From contig JAPJBO010000434.1 of the NCBI GenBank assembly GCA_030068145.1, positions 62,001 to 126,000 of the forward strand: 64,000 bases of DNA, written 5' to 3'. Below the pieces are notes generated by a model. That model made no database searches and had not been told where the DNA came from. It saw only the letters and a list, made by a program, of their open reading frames with translations. Position 1 is the stretch's first letter. Every line of letters begins with the position of its first letter. The DNA comes from Diplonema papillatum (taxonomy: Eukaryota > Euglenozoa > Diplonemea > Diplonemida > Diplonemidae). This document shows positions 55,750 to 64,000 of this stretch, one piece after another. The position numbers were made by a program, and so were the translations under genes.

Positions 55750-56104
55750 AAAAAAAAAGAATTTTGGGCCGGAATCCCTAAAAACCCGCATTTCGGAAAG
55801 TTTTTGTCCCACATTTTTCCCAGGGCATTTTGACCATTTCACCTTAGAGCCTCCGCCCGCTCAGCCCCTATGGTAAATGCACGACTGTGAGCTTTTTTTA
55901 TCAAATTTTATCAAGTTTATTTCTTGATTTCTTCTCGTCTTGCTCTCCGCTTGTTGTGGAAGCTGCAATATTGAAGATTCCATCCTTGGATGGCGTGATT
56001 ACCGTGGGCCTGGACCCTATCTGGACCCTAGCGCTAACCCGGGGCCCGGGCCCCGGAGACCCTGGATTTACAGGTACCCTTGCCCCCCCCCCCCCCCCCC
56101 CTTT

Positions 56105-56325
56105 ACCAGGGAAAGCCTGCTACACGGGTGCCAAGCTTCACGTGTTCGGCTCGTCGAGACGGTCAGCCGCTGGGCAGAGCCGACGGGGTTGTAGCACTGT
56201 TCTGCCTCCGACTCAAGCTTTGCAAGCTGCGGTTGACTGCCACGTTCCTGGATCAGGCGGTCTTTTTTAGACTGTTTCTTGTAGTAAGCGGTCGGTTTTT
56301 TGAAGTCTCCGTTTGACTTGTGAGT
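56105..56325 (+). repeat. Dispersed repeat P
   Basis: GCCAAGCTTCACGTGTTCGG to ACGTTCCTGGA(T/C)CAGG shared with 18785-18845, and TTTCTTGTAGTAAGCGGTCG shared with 39048-39080. Starts immediately after element H. Confidence 0.7.
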
Positions 56326-56329
56326 GTGT

Positions 56330-58100
56330 TTTTTCTTCTTCTTTTTCTTCTTCTTCTTGCGGAGTCAGATCGGGTTAATCTGCTTCCCAGCTTACCTCCG
56401 TGTTGGACCCTTTCAGACGAGAAGCATGCTGCGCCACCACAAGACGCAGTCACAAGCATAATTCCCGACGACCTCTCTTGCGTTCAACCTGCAGCCACGA
56501 AGGCGCGGCAGCTGCAAATAAAAAAGCAAACGGATCAGGCGGCAGTGCAAGAAGACGGAGTGTCCGTGAAGTCACGAGCAAGGCCGATATTTATTCACAA
56601 AAAAAATGAGGGGGAATGGAGGGGACGGGGTCGGGTACCCGAAGACGGAAAGGATGGAGGCCTGAAAAGTGGAATCAGAAAATAGAAAGGAAACGCTCGA
56701 GTAGCTAGCGCGCCATCTTTATGGAAACACTCAAGCGTGCCGTCTGGATGCATTCAAAGGAATGGCGTAGGAGGGGTCAGCCTTAGCTTAATCTGTTTTC
56801 GCCAAAACAGAAATAATAAACGCTTGCCACCCCACTGCCAACACCGATTTGCCTGCGTTTGGACATATTACTGCGATAGCGGGAAAGCCATTGGCATGCC
56901 AACGGCCACACAAGCACGCCCCTCAAACAGTCCTGTTTTTAGAGAGCAAGTTCGCTTGGGGATCCGGGGTTTTATAGTCTCCGGGTGACCGTAGTCGTGA
57001 AGGTTCCTTTAAGGTATAGTATGTTAGTGTGTGTATCGTATCTGCTGTAGTGGCTTTGTGCTTGTGTGTGTATCGTTCTTGCCTATTGCCGACTATTCGA
57101 CTTATTTCTTTTGGGTTTGCGCGCTCTTATTTCCTTTGTGCTTTGCCAAATCCATGGCTCTTGTGACCGACACCGAGTGTTTCTTGGCGAATTATTGTAC
57201 CCACGTCCACCAGGCACACTCTCGCGCACGTCCACAAGACACCTCTCACACGAAGAAAGTGCAGCTTCTTTTCAGATCGAGTGCGCGTGGAGCTCCAGTT
57301 GTTCAACGACGGACCAATGAGATTCCTTCTGCCCCTACCTACCCTTACCAGGAACGGACTTGAAACTGTCAGGGGAAAGAAGACCCACACTCACCCGTCG
57401 CCAACTCTTGAAGCCCTTTCCCATCCTGAACGATATTCAGCTCCTCGAGTCCGTTCATCGAGCTCAATCGCACATCTCCACCCTGGGGAAGGTAAGGGAA
57501 AGCGGGCTCGAAGTAATCACCATCACTGAGCCGCCCCGCGCGTAGCCCGTGGAAGTGCATCGCATTGTTTCTGCCACCCTCACCTATCACGGAATGCTAA
57601 CTTCAAGTTATCACGACGAAAACACGACACGGTACGATGGAGGTGGTAGTCACCTGGTGACCAATGCAGGCCATCGCAGCGGATATTCTGCATTTTCACC
57701 TCATACTATCACGTTGAGGTCCAGACCCTCAACGGAAGGAGAAGTCCGAACGCCACGCAAGATCGACCGCGCGAAGACGATGATGTGAATGAGTGCGAGC
57801 GCCGGAAACGACTCGGTGCGCGCGAAGGGGTAGTCTCCTCAGTGTGACTGATACAAACCATCGCCACAGATTCTCTGCTCGCCGATCTCGAACATTTCAC
57901 GGTGGATCGCGGGACATCGCGGTCTATCAGGAAGGGATGGAGCAACCAAACAACTTCTATCGCGCGTGGGGTCGCAGGAACGACTGCACTGCTCCTGTGC
58001 ACAACCTTTGCCCTCCAGGATCAGACGGCGGGGTCATCGTCGTTGCTGCCTAGCAGATTGAACTTGGAGAGCGTGCTGCGTAAGGCATGGTCGAAGCTAC
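56330..58100. other. No gene recognised
   Basis: Repeat C at 56940-57030 (GCAAGTTCGCTTGGGGATCC, CTCCGGGTGACCGTAG), a diverged A piece at 56820-56870, the 57310-57352 inverted partner of 21477-21510, and two CCATCGC-AGATTCTC-type words at 57655 and 57858. Frames of 60-110 codons carry no motif. Confidence 0.5.
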
Positions 58101-58140
58101 CGTCGTTCTGTGGGGTTGTTGTGAGGTATGTAGAGTGCAG

Positions 58141-58298
58141 CCCGCTTGAGAGTCCGGGTGTGACCTTTGCTAAATGGGTTCGTCTCTTAAATCCTAGGCG
58201 TGTTTTTAGGTGGCAAGCGCCCGCTTGAGAGTCCGGGTGTGACCTTTGCTAAATGGGTTCGTCTCTTAAATCCTAGGCGTGTTTTTAGGTGGCAAGCA
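58141..58298 (+). repeat. Perfect 79-bp tandem duplication
   Basis: 58141-58219 and 58220-58298 are essentially identical (CCCGCTTGAGAGTCCGGGTG to TTTTTAGGTGGCAAGC). The unit opens with a repeat C word. Identity means a recent event or ongoing homogenisation. Confidence 0.95.
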
Positions 58299-58365
58299 AA
58301 GGGTTCAACGCGAGCGGTTCAGTTTTCCCGCGCATTGTATTGCGAGTGAGGGGTGGACGTACGAT

Positions 58366-58630
58366 GTAGGGGTAGACCCGCATGACCTCACGTCCGTTCA
58401 ACACGTGTTCGGTAGTTATAACTAACTTGGGATCCCTTCGGTTCTTTGTCTGGCAGCTTTGTCGATCATTTCCTTCCAAGCCGGCGCTGTTGTTGAACGC
58501 TTACGCCCGCCACTAAACCCAGATTCACCTGTGTTTCGTGTGGGCTACAGCACATTTACCTCCTTTGAGATTTCGCAACTGGCAGTCTCCTCAAGTTTTT
58601 CCTTCAAAGCAGGTGCTTATACAAAAACAA
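58366..58630 (+). repeat. Composite repeat B-A at CCDC39 3' end
   Basis: B (58366-58490) joins A (58493-58620), which ends GCAGGTGCTTATAC with AAAAACAAAA. It overlaps, antisense, the last 12 codons and stop of CCDC39. Confidence 0.85.
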
Positions 58631-61176
58631 AATACCTGCTGGCTGTAGTGCAAGAAGTACTTGATCATTTGCGCGCAGTGTTCCTCTTCCTCGGACAGCG
58701 TGACGTGTTCGACGCTGTCTTCATCGGAACGCTTGAGGTCTCGCTTAGCTTTTGACGCCTGCGTTTCGATACGAGCAGTCGCTTCTTTGCAGTCATCGAT
58801 CTCGCGGTCGACTCCATCCTTCGCCTCTCGTAGCACATGCAGCTTGCTTGTCAGCTCCTCTCTGGCCCTTTGCTTGTCGTTGAACTCCTGCAGTTTCGCC
58901 ATCTCGGTCTTGAGGAAGTCTTTGATGTCGTTCGCGCGGCGGTTGACGAGGGATTGGACTTCGCGGTTCTTCTGCTCGAGGGCCGTTTTGGTCGCGGATT
59001 CGACGTCGTCGTCGCCGACGCGCTTGAACTGCGTTTTGAACTGAACGTTGCAGCCTTTGAGGACGGCGATCGTTTTGTCCATCTTCCGCGCCTCTTTCTC
59101 GACCCGCTTGATCTCGTCGTCGAGGGTGTCCCCCTTCGCCTGCAGCAGCTCGCGCTCCTTCGCGGCCCGCACCACGAACTGGGCGTGGGTGCTCTCGGTG
59201 TCGTTGGCGCTGACTTCCTGGTCCTCCTCCTTCCCGATCCGGCTGATCAGCACCTCAAACCGGTTCTTCAAGTGCCCGACCTTCGACTGCCGCTCCCGTA
59301 GCTCGGTCGCAAGCTGCTTGCGCTCCTCTTCGCCCGTCTTCGCCTCCATGCCCAAAATCTCTTTGTGCACTCTGATCTCGGTCTCCCGCTCCTCTATAGT
59401 GACCTCCAACTGCGACTTCCGATTCTCCAACCCCAGCACCTCGCTTCCCCTCAGGTCCATCAACCCCTTCAACCGACTCACCTGCAGCTGCAGCACGTCC
59501 GCTTGCACCATCAAACTCTCCTTTCTTTTCAGCAAACTGTTGAACTCCGCCTGGCAGCTCTCGTTCTCCAGCGTGAGCTCGAGAATCACCTCCGTCACTG
59601 ACCTCTCTTCCTTGTCCTTGTTCCCTAAGTCGACCTTTGCCTGCCTGAGGTCGTCGGAAACACGCTTTACTTGCAAGTCCAAGATTTTGTGCTGCTTGAG
59701 CAAGTCGTCGAGCATCGTCTGCAGCATGCTTATCTTCTCCTTCAGCTCCCGGCGTTCTTCTTCGGTGCGCTCTCCCTTGGCTCTGTTGACCTTGCGCTCC
59801 ATTTGCTGCACCTGGAACTCAACGTTGTAAAGGAGCTCTTGCTGCTTGAAGGACTCTTGGTCCAGCTGGTTGATCTTCGCGAGCAGGTTTTTGTTCTGCG
59901 ACTGCGCGCCGGAGATCTCCGCCAGGTACCCGGCCTGCGTTTTCCTGACGGCGAAGAGGTCCTGCGACTTGTGGTACTGCTCGTCCTTGATCTGCTGCAC
60001 CTCCGCGTCAAGCTGCTTCAGCGACCGGATGGTCTGCATCAGGAGGTCGTGGACGAGCTTGTTCTGCTTTTCCATGTCCTTCGCCGACTCGTACTCGGCC
60101 TCGAGGCGCGCCATCGACTTTTCCTGCGACTTCATCATCCGGTCGTAGTCCTTCTGCCTTTTTTCGAGCTGCGTTGACTTCCCCCCGTGCATTTGCTTGC
60201 GGGTGTTGAGGTCGCCCAGCGCTTTGTTCAGCGTGTTTTTCATCACGTCGAGCTCGTCGTCAAGCTCCGCCAAGTGCTGGGAGATGAGGAGGTGGTCAGT
60301 CCGGTATTTCGACAGCACACGTTCTTCCTGCAGGATCTTGTTGTCGATCTCTTTGTTGTTCTGCTGCTCGACGGAGAGGAACGCCGCTCGCTCCTTGAGC
60401 TGGTCGTTCCGCTTCGTGAGCCAGCGCTTTCCCTCCGAGAACCTCTCGCGGGCGGCGGTTATGACCTCGTCTCGGTTGTGCATCGCGTGCACCGCGTCTT
60501 CCCACTGCTGGACCAGCTGCTGCCGTTCCCGGTGGAGGTTTTTGAAGTCGTCTGCGGTTTTGTCGAGCTCAATCTGCGCCGCCTGCGTTTCGGTGATCTC
60601 GCCTTCGAGGTCCTTCTTCTTGTCCTGTACCGCGTGTGACAGCTTTTCGATCTGCAAGTTGAGCTCTTTGACCTTCGACCCGTCTTCTTTGCTGTAGCGC
60701 TGCAGTGCCACCGCGTCGTCCTCCTTCTGCTTCCTCGCGAGGTCCCACTGTTCGAGCTCCTCTTGCTGGAAGTTCATCGAGGCTTTAAACTCGTCCATCT
60801 TCACGTTGCCGTGGAAAATCGCGTTTTGGATAGCGTCGACGCGTTCCTGCAGGTCGTCCTGTTCGCGCAGAAACCGGGTCATCTCTTGCCTCACGCGGCC
60901 CACCTCTCGGTCGGCTATTTGAGCCATGTGGTCTTCGGTCTCGATCTCGCGCCGCTTCGCGTCGAAGAGGATCTGCGTGTTGGAGATCTCCTGCTTGACG
61001 TTCTTCAGGTGGTCGAGCATGAACGACACGCGCGACTTGTTGTCTTCGACCTCCCGCTGCCGAGCCTCGATCTCAGCCTCGTAGGCCTTCATCTGGTTCG
61101 TCAACTCTTTGTTGACATCATTCAACAGGTGCGGCGGCAGCGTGTCCGCCGTTTCCCCGACTTCCGGGATATCCAT
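58591..61176 (-). CDS. CCDC39: CCDC39/FAP59, axonemal 96-nm ruler coiled-coil protein (861 aa)
   Basis: With CCDC40/FAP172 this protein forms the 96-nm molecular ruler on doublet microtubules that positions radial spokes, inner dynein arms and the nexin-dynein regulatory complex. The whole protein is coiled coil without membrane segments. Similarity to animal CCDC39 is visible along its length: HLKNVKQEISNTQ (about 56-68), ELDKTADDFKNLHRERQQLV (203-222) then QQWEDAV, QQELLYNVEFQVQQMERK mid-protein, ENRKSQLEVTIEERETEIRV with HK, and RQSKVGHLKNRFEVL. Length is close to the family's 900-940. Start: ATG at 61176; nine open codons upstream lack ATG, and GCCAG lies 10 bases before it. The last 12 codons and stop come from a dispersed repeat; GTATTTTG just before could be a splice donor. 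Confidence 0.94.
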   Translation of the reverse strand: MDIPEVGETADTLPPHLLNDVNKELTNQMKAYEAEIEARQREVEDNKSRVSFMLDHLKNVKQEISNTQILFDAKRREIETEDHMAQIADREVGRVRQEMTRFLREQDDLQERVDAIQNAIFHGNVKMDEFKASMNFQQEELEQWDLARKQKEDDAVALQRYSKEDGSKVKELNLQIEKLSHAVQDKKKDLEGEITETQAAQIELDKTADDFKNLHRERQQLVQQWEDAVHAMHNRDEVITAARERFSEGKRWLTKRNDQLKERAAFLSVEQQNNKEIDNKILQEERVLSKYRTDHLLISQHLAELDDELDVMKNTLNKALGDLNTRKQMHGGKSTQLEKRQKDYDRMMKSQEKSMARLEAEYESAKDMEKQNKLVHDLLMQTIRSLKQLDAEVQQIKDEQYHKSQDLFAVRKTQAGYLAEISGAQSQNKNLLAKINQLDQESFKQQELLYNVEFQVQQMERKVNRAKGERTEEERRELKEKISMLQTMLDDLLKQHKILDLQVKRVSDDLRQAKVDLGNKDKEERSVTEVILELTLENESCQAEFNSLLKRKESLMVQADVLQLQVSRLKGLMDLRGSEVLGLENRKSQLEVTIEERETEIRVHKEILGMEAKTGEEERKQLATELRERQSKVGHLKNRFEVLISRIGKEEDQEVSANDTESTHAQFVVRAAKERELLQAKGDTLDDEIKRVEKEARKMDKTIAVLKGCNVQFKTQFKRVGDDDVESATKTALEQKNREVQSLVNRRANDIKDFLKTEMAKLQEFNDKQRAREELTSKLHVLREAKDGVDREIDDCKEATARIETQASKAKRDLKRSDEDSVEHVTLSEEEEHCAQMIKYFLHYSQQVFCFCISTCFEGKT

Positions 61177-61264
61177 TGTTGTGTACCTGGCGTCTTCTTT
61201 CAAGGCGCTGAGGCCGCCTGTGCAAACGCTTCCTGTTCGTGGGTGTGGTTGTTGCGCGAGGCGG

Positions 61265-61745
61265 TTGCTTGCGAAAACACGCGGGGGACTGCCTTGTGCT
61301 TATTTCGACGGCGGCTGGAGGGGGAGAAACAACACGACCCAACAATGCAACCTGCAAAGTGGGTCTTTTTCAGGGTTATAGTTCGCTTGAGAATCCGGGA
61401 TTTTTAGAGTCTCCGAGCGACCTTCGTCGAATGCGTTCTTTTAAAGCTAATACGTACTGGGTGGGTTTGGGGGGGGGGGGATTGCAAGAACGTGCTTGGA
61501 ATGGGTATGTGCTCAACACCGCACTGGTCCCGTCTGCGCCGTGTTTCGGTCCTTTAAGCCACGGACACATAAGGCGGACCATCATCAGCGCGGAACCTGA
61601 GTGTCTGCAGAGGGGGGGGGGCATGCATGGCTTCTTTCGAGTACACTTTGCTGGCTCGCTTTGACGAGTCAGTTGTTTCGTTAAACGCCTACGCCCGCCA
61701 CTGAACTCAGATTTACCTGTGCTTCGTGGGCTGCAGCACATTTAG
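61265..61745 (+). repeat. Repeats F, C, E and A in series
   Basis: F 61280-61370, C 61376-61440 (GTTCGCTTGAGAATCCGGG, CTCCGAGCGACC), E 61478-61565 and A 61680-61745. They begin about 90 bp upstream of the CCDC39 start, so they form its 5' flank. Confidence 0.75.
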
Positions 61746-61959
61746 TTGGATTCCTCTTGTTCGTAACAGTTCCAAGCTGACACTTCATTGCGGGCACAAC
61801 ATGCAAGAAGGCCTGGAAGAAATCAGGAGCCGCGGGTAGCACCCGAGAGCGCCACTCACAGCACCTTCAATCTGAGCCCAGACCTGACCCGCACTGACAA
61901 TCCCGCATGTGTCCTCAGAGCCAATCCTTTTCCCGAAGTTACGGATCCAGTTTGCCGAC

Positions 61960-62480
61960 TTCACCTCCTTTGAGATTTGGCAACCTTTTTTGGGCAGCCT
62001 CCTCAAGGCGCTTCCAACAAAACGAAATTGGTTGGCTTAAAAAATTTCGCAATTCACAAAAAGAGGTCAAAAAACTTTTCTCTCGGCCGATCTTTTTGCA
62101 TGGTGTCACGAGGGTCGGCAGGTTGTGGCTTCCGGCTTGGTGCAGAACTGTGTGTAGATGGAAGTCCTTTGTTTGTGCGTGCCGGTTGATCGTTTTCCCA
62201 CTTGTATTTACCCTGTGTGTATGCAGGTAAGGAATTCTGATCAACCACCAAAACACGCTGCCTACGTCTTTTTAGCCTGCACAATACTTTGAAGGGCAAC
62301 CCACAAGATATTGTTAGTACTAAAAAAAGTCTTTTAGGCGAAACAATTTTTTTGGGCCACACACTGGTTGCTTGTATTTACCCTGTAAACCACCAAAACA
62401 CGCTGCCTACGTCTTTTTAGTCTGCACAATACATTGAAGGGCACCCCGCAAGACCATTAGCACTAAAAAGAGCGCGATCA
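61960..62480 (+). repeat. A fragment and two repeat D copies
   Basis: 61963-62015 (CACCTCCTTTGAGATTTGGC) is an isolated A piece; D at 62165-62320 is a good full copy; 62370-62470 repeats only D's second half (AACCACCAAAACACGCTGCC). Confidence 0.7.
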
Positions 62481-63005
62481 CAAGACGAGAATAACCGACC
62501 TCTGCTGCAATGCAGAGCCGTCGTTTCCATCGGTGCTGCCCGACCGGGCTCACCCGACCGGCTTCATTGAGCCAGACTACCCCTATCCCCTGGAACTGCA
62601 CCGCATCGCCTGCCGCTATCTATCGCGGTGCATCATCTGGCACCGCAGTTCATCCCTATCTCTGCACGAAAAGCTTGGGCACAGTCTATCAGGATTCCGC
62701 TCTGGATTTTGCGAGGGCTCCACCGCTGTCGAGACCCCATGCCTAACGGTACTACCCACCAGCTGCGCTCCTCGCTGAAAAGCTTGGGGTAACTCTGTAA
62801 AAACTGTACTGTTCGGGCGGTTTTATTTTGCAGACTCATGTTCTTTATGCGGCATGGTATCGGGATTTGTATCTTTCGTGGCACAAGTAGTGCAGTTTAG
62901 TGGTCTAGCTTGGTTTGCCGTTTATCTTTCTTGTTAGCAAGCACACGAGTGCGAGGTTTGAGGGCAGCAACGCGGCCGGTCCGAAATAAGCCCGAGGGTT
63001 TCCCT

Positions 63006-63195
63006 TACACCACCGTTTGTTGTTTCCTCACTCAGGACTTCGACCTGTTGGGTGTGTCTTGTCGTGTAGAGGTAGACCCGCATGACCTCGCGTCCGTTCA
63101 ACACATGGTTCGGTAGTTACAGCACTTGGGAGCATTTCGGTTCTTTGTCTGGCAGCTTTTGTCGAGCATTCCTTCCAAGCAGGCGCTTGCGTAAA
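63006..63195 (+). repeat. SINE-like repeat B, last copy
   Basis: CACCACCGTTTGTTGTTTCC to GGCGCTTGCGT plus seven A's. Full-length and in the same orientation as the other B copies. Confidence 0.8.
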
Positions 63196-64000
63196 AAAAG
63201 AGGCAGCCCGGCTGTAAAAAACACATGAGAAAGCGACGGACTGTCGCTCCGGGAGTCATACGCAAGGACTTGACAACCGGACATCCCGGAACAGGTTGCA
63301 GAACAACTATCGCTTGAAGAAGCGAGACCGAGGAAAAAGCCGCAGAGCTTAGGCTGACGTGTTTCGGGGGTGGTCTGCACGCACAGCCCCGGACACGTGC
63401 CGGGACCCTGATGCTTTTGTGTTCCAAGCATATCGCACGACAAACACTCTCTCCTACATGAAGACAGGTGCCGTCTTGTTGCAGCCTTCCTTTCCAGGGA
63501 GGGTTAACCCTGTCTCAGCGTAAAGCGTGAGAGGAACCAACCCTTCTTTCCCGACTCCACCATGCGGCCTGCAGACGTGGTCAAGAAAACCATCATTTTG
63601 AGTTCAACTCGCTGCAGTAAACAACTAAAAGCCGGTCGACGTATGCTTTGGCATTGATCGAACGGTGCAATTTGACAGATGATGTGTGCGAGAGCAGACG
63701 TTTGGTTGTCCGCGTGTGCAGTTCCTATTTGATCGGATAACCCGATAGCTACCAACCGTCTCTTCTTAATACTGACAAACGCGTTTGTTACCGTAGAGAC
63801 GAGAACGTTCCCACAGATCTTAAAGGCTGAAGAGCCGTGCTGCTGCTTCAGGCCCTGGATAGGACCTCAATCAGCAGGCAGCGTCACCCAAGCGATGACG
63901 GGCGGCATCGGACCAGCTTGATCTTGTCCGCCCCTGGCATCTGGCGCAGCATGTCAACAGCGGTCTGCGAGAACGCGTGAGACTGCACCGTCGCACTCCC
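63196..64000. other. No gene recognised
   Basis: Apart from the repeat O relative at 63490-63600, nothing supports a gene. The window ends within unassigned sequence. Confidence 0.5.

Larger units (their letters stand above)
53870..56085. mobile_element. Inverted-repeat element H, copy 2, broken by two insertions
   Basis: Inverted relative to 10041-10692. Pieces: 53870-53956, 54341-54534 and 55750-56085. Between the first two, 22 bp of the element are missing and about 384 bp of foreign sequence, partly repeat I, are present. Between the last two lie about 1.2 kb of inserted DNA with a hairpin array. Ends GGGGTACCTGTAATCCGGGG and GGATTTACAGGTACCC with C runs as in copy 1. Confidence 0.85.

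Noticed and set aside
59048..60697. Long plus-strand open frames opposite CCDC39
   Set aside because: They are antisense frames of a GC-rich coiled-coil gene; Leu/Ser-rich composition follows from the Glu/Lys codons on the other strand.
1..64000. Spliced-leader RNA or 5S rRNA gene
   Set aside because: Looked for because same-strand genes suggest trans-splicing, but no sequence with the expected 5S internal boxes or a tandem leader unit was recognised by eye.

Overview
The window is nuclear DNA of a flagellated or ciliated protist. Evidence: a gene for the axonemal ruler protein CCDC39/FAP59, a pseudokinase-PP2C fusion, eukaryotic SSU and LSU rRNA fragments, a tRNA-like Pol III promoter, and several families of eukaryotic-type transposons. 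Five convincing coding regions and one 5'-incomplete one all lie on the minus strand, each readable as one uninterrupted ORF, 6 to 24 kb apart. Same-strand, intron-free ORFs in repeat-rich DNA would suit a euglenozoan such as a diplonemid, and the SSU motif CATTTGTACACACC is weakly in line with that. I did not find a spliced-leader RNA gene, so the taxon is inference only.

Layout. 1-3.1 kb: dispersed repeats. 3.1-4.6 kb: coiled-coil gene (-). 4.35-8.5 kb: three tandem copies of that gene's 5' end; the third is split by a 3.0-kb hAT-like transposon with a perfect 8-bp target duplication, which carries a second, TA-flanked inverted-repeat element. 8.5-28 kb: no host gene recognised, but palindromic elements, SINE-like repeats, a minisatellite, a non-LTR retrotransposon tail and a possible tyrosine-recombinase tail. 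28.1-30.0 kb: pseudokinase-PP2C gene (-). 33.4-37.3 kb: four tandem arrays around a small membrane-protein gene (-, 35.8-36.2 kb). 37.6 kb: tRNA-like element. 40.9-43.1 kb: two copies of a 0.5-kb repeat and a 5'-incomplete coding region (-). 45.3-46.2 kb: scrambled rRNA pseudogene. 47.9-51.4 kb: four-helix membrane-protein gene (-) whose 3' end is present three times, with a 1.6-kb long-inverted-repeat transposon between two copies; an intact third junction gives the empty site. 53.9-56.1 kb: an inverted-repeat element broken by two insertions, one holding a tandem hairpin array. 58.6-61.2 kb: CCDC39 (-). 61.2-64 kb: repeats.

The genes do not form a recognisable pathway. The strongest themes are structural. 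Two genes have tandemly copied termini. Two genes (PP2C and CCDC39) take their last codons and stop from the same dispersed A-tailed repeat. The PP2C domain lacks its last metal-binding motif exactly where that repeat begins. About 90 percent of the window is non-coding and repetitive; most open frames in it are chance.
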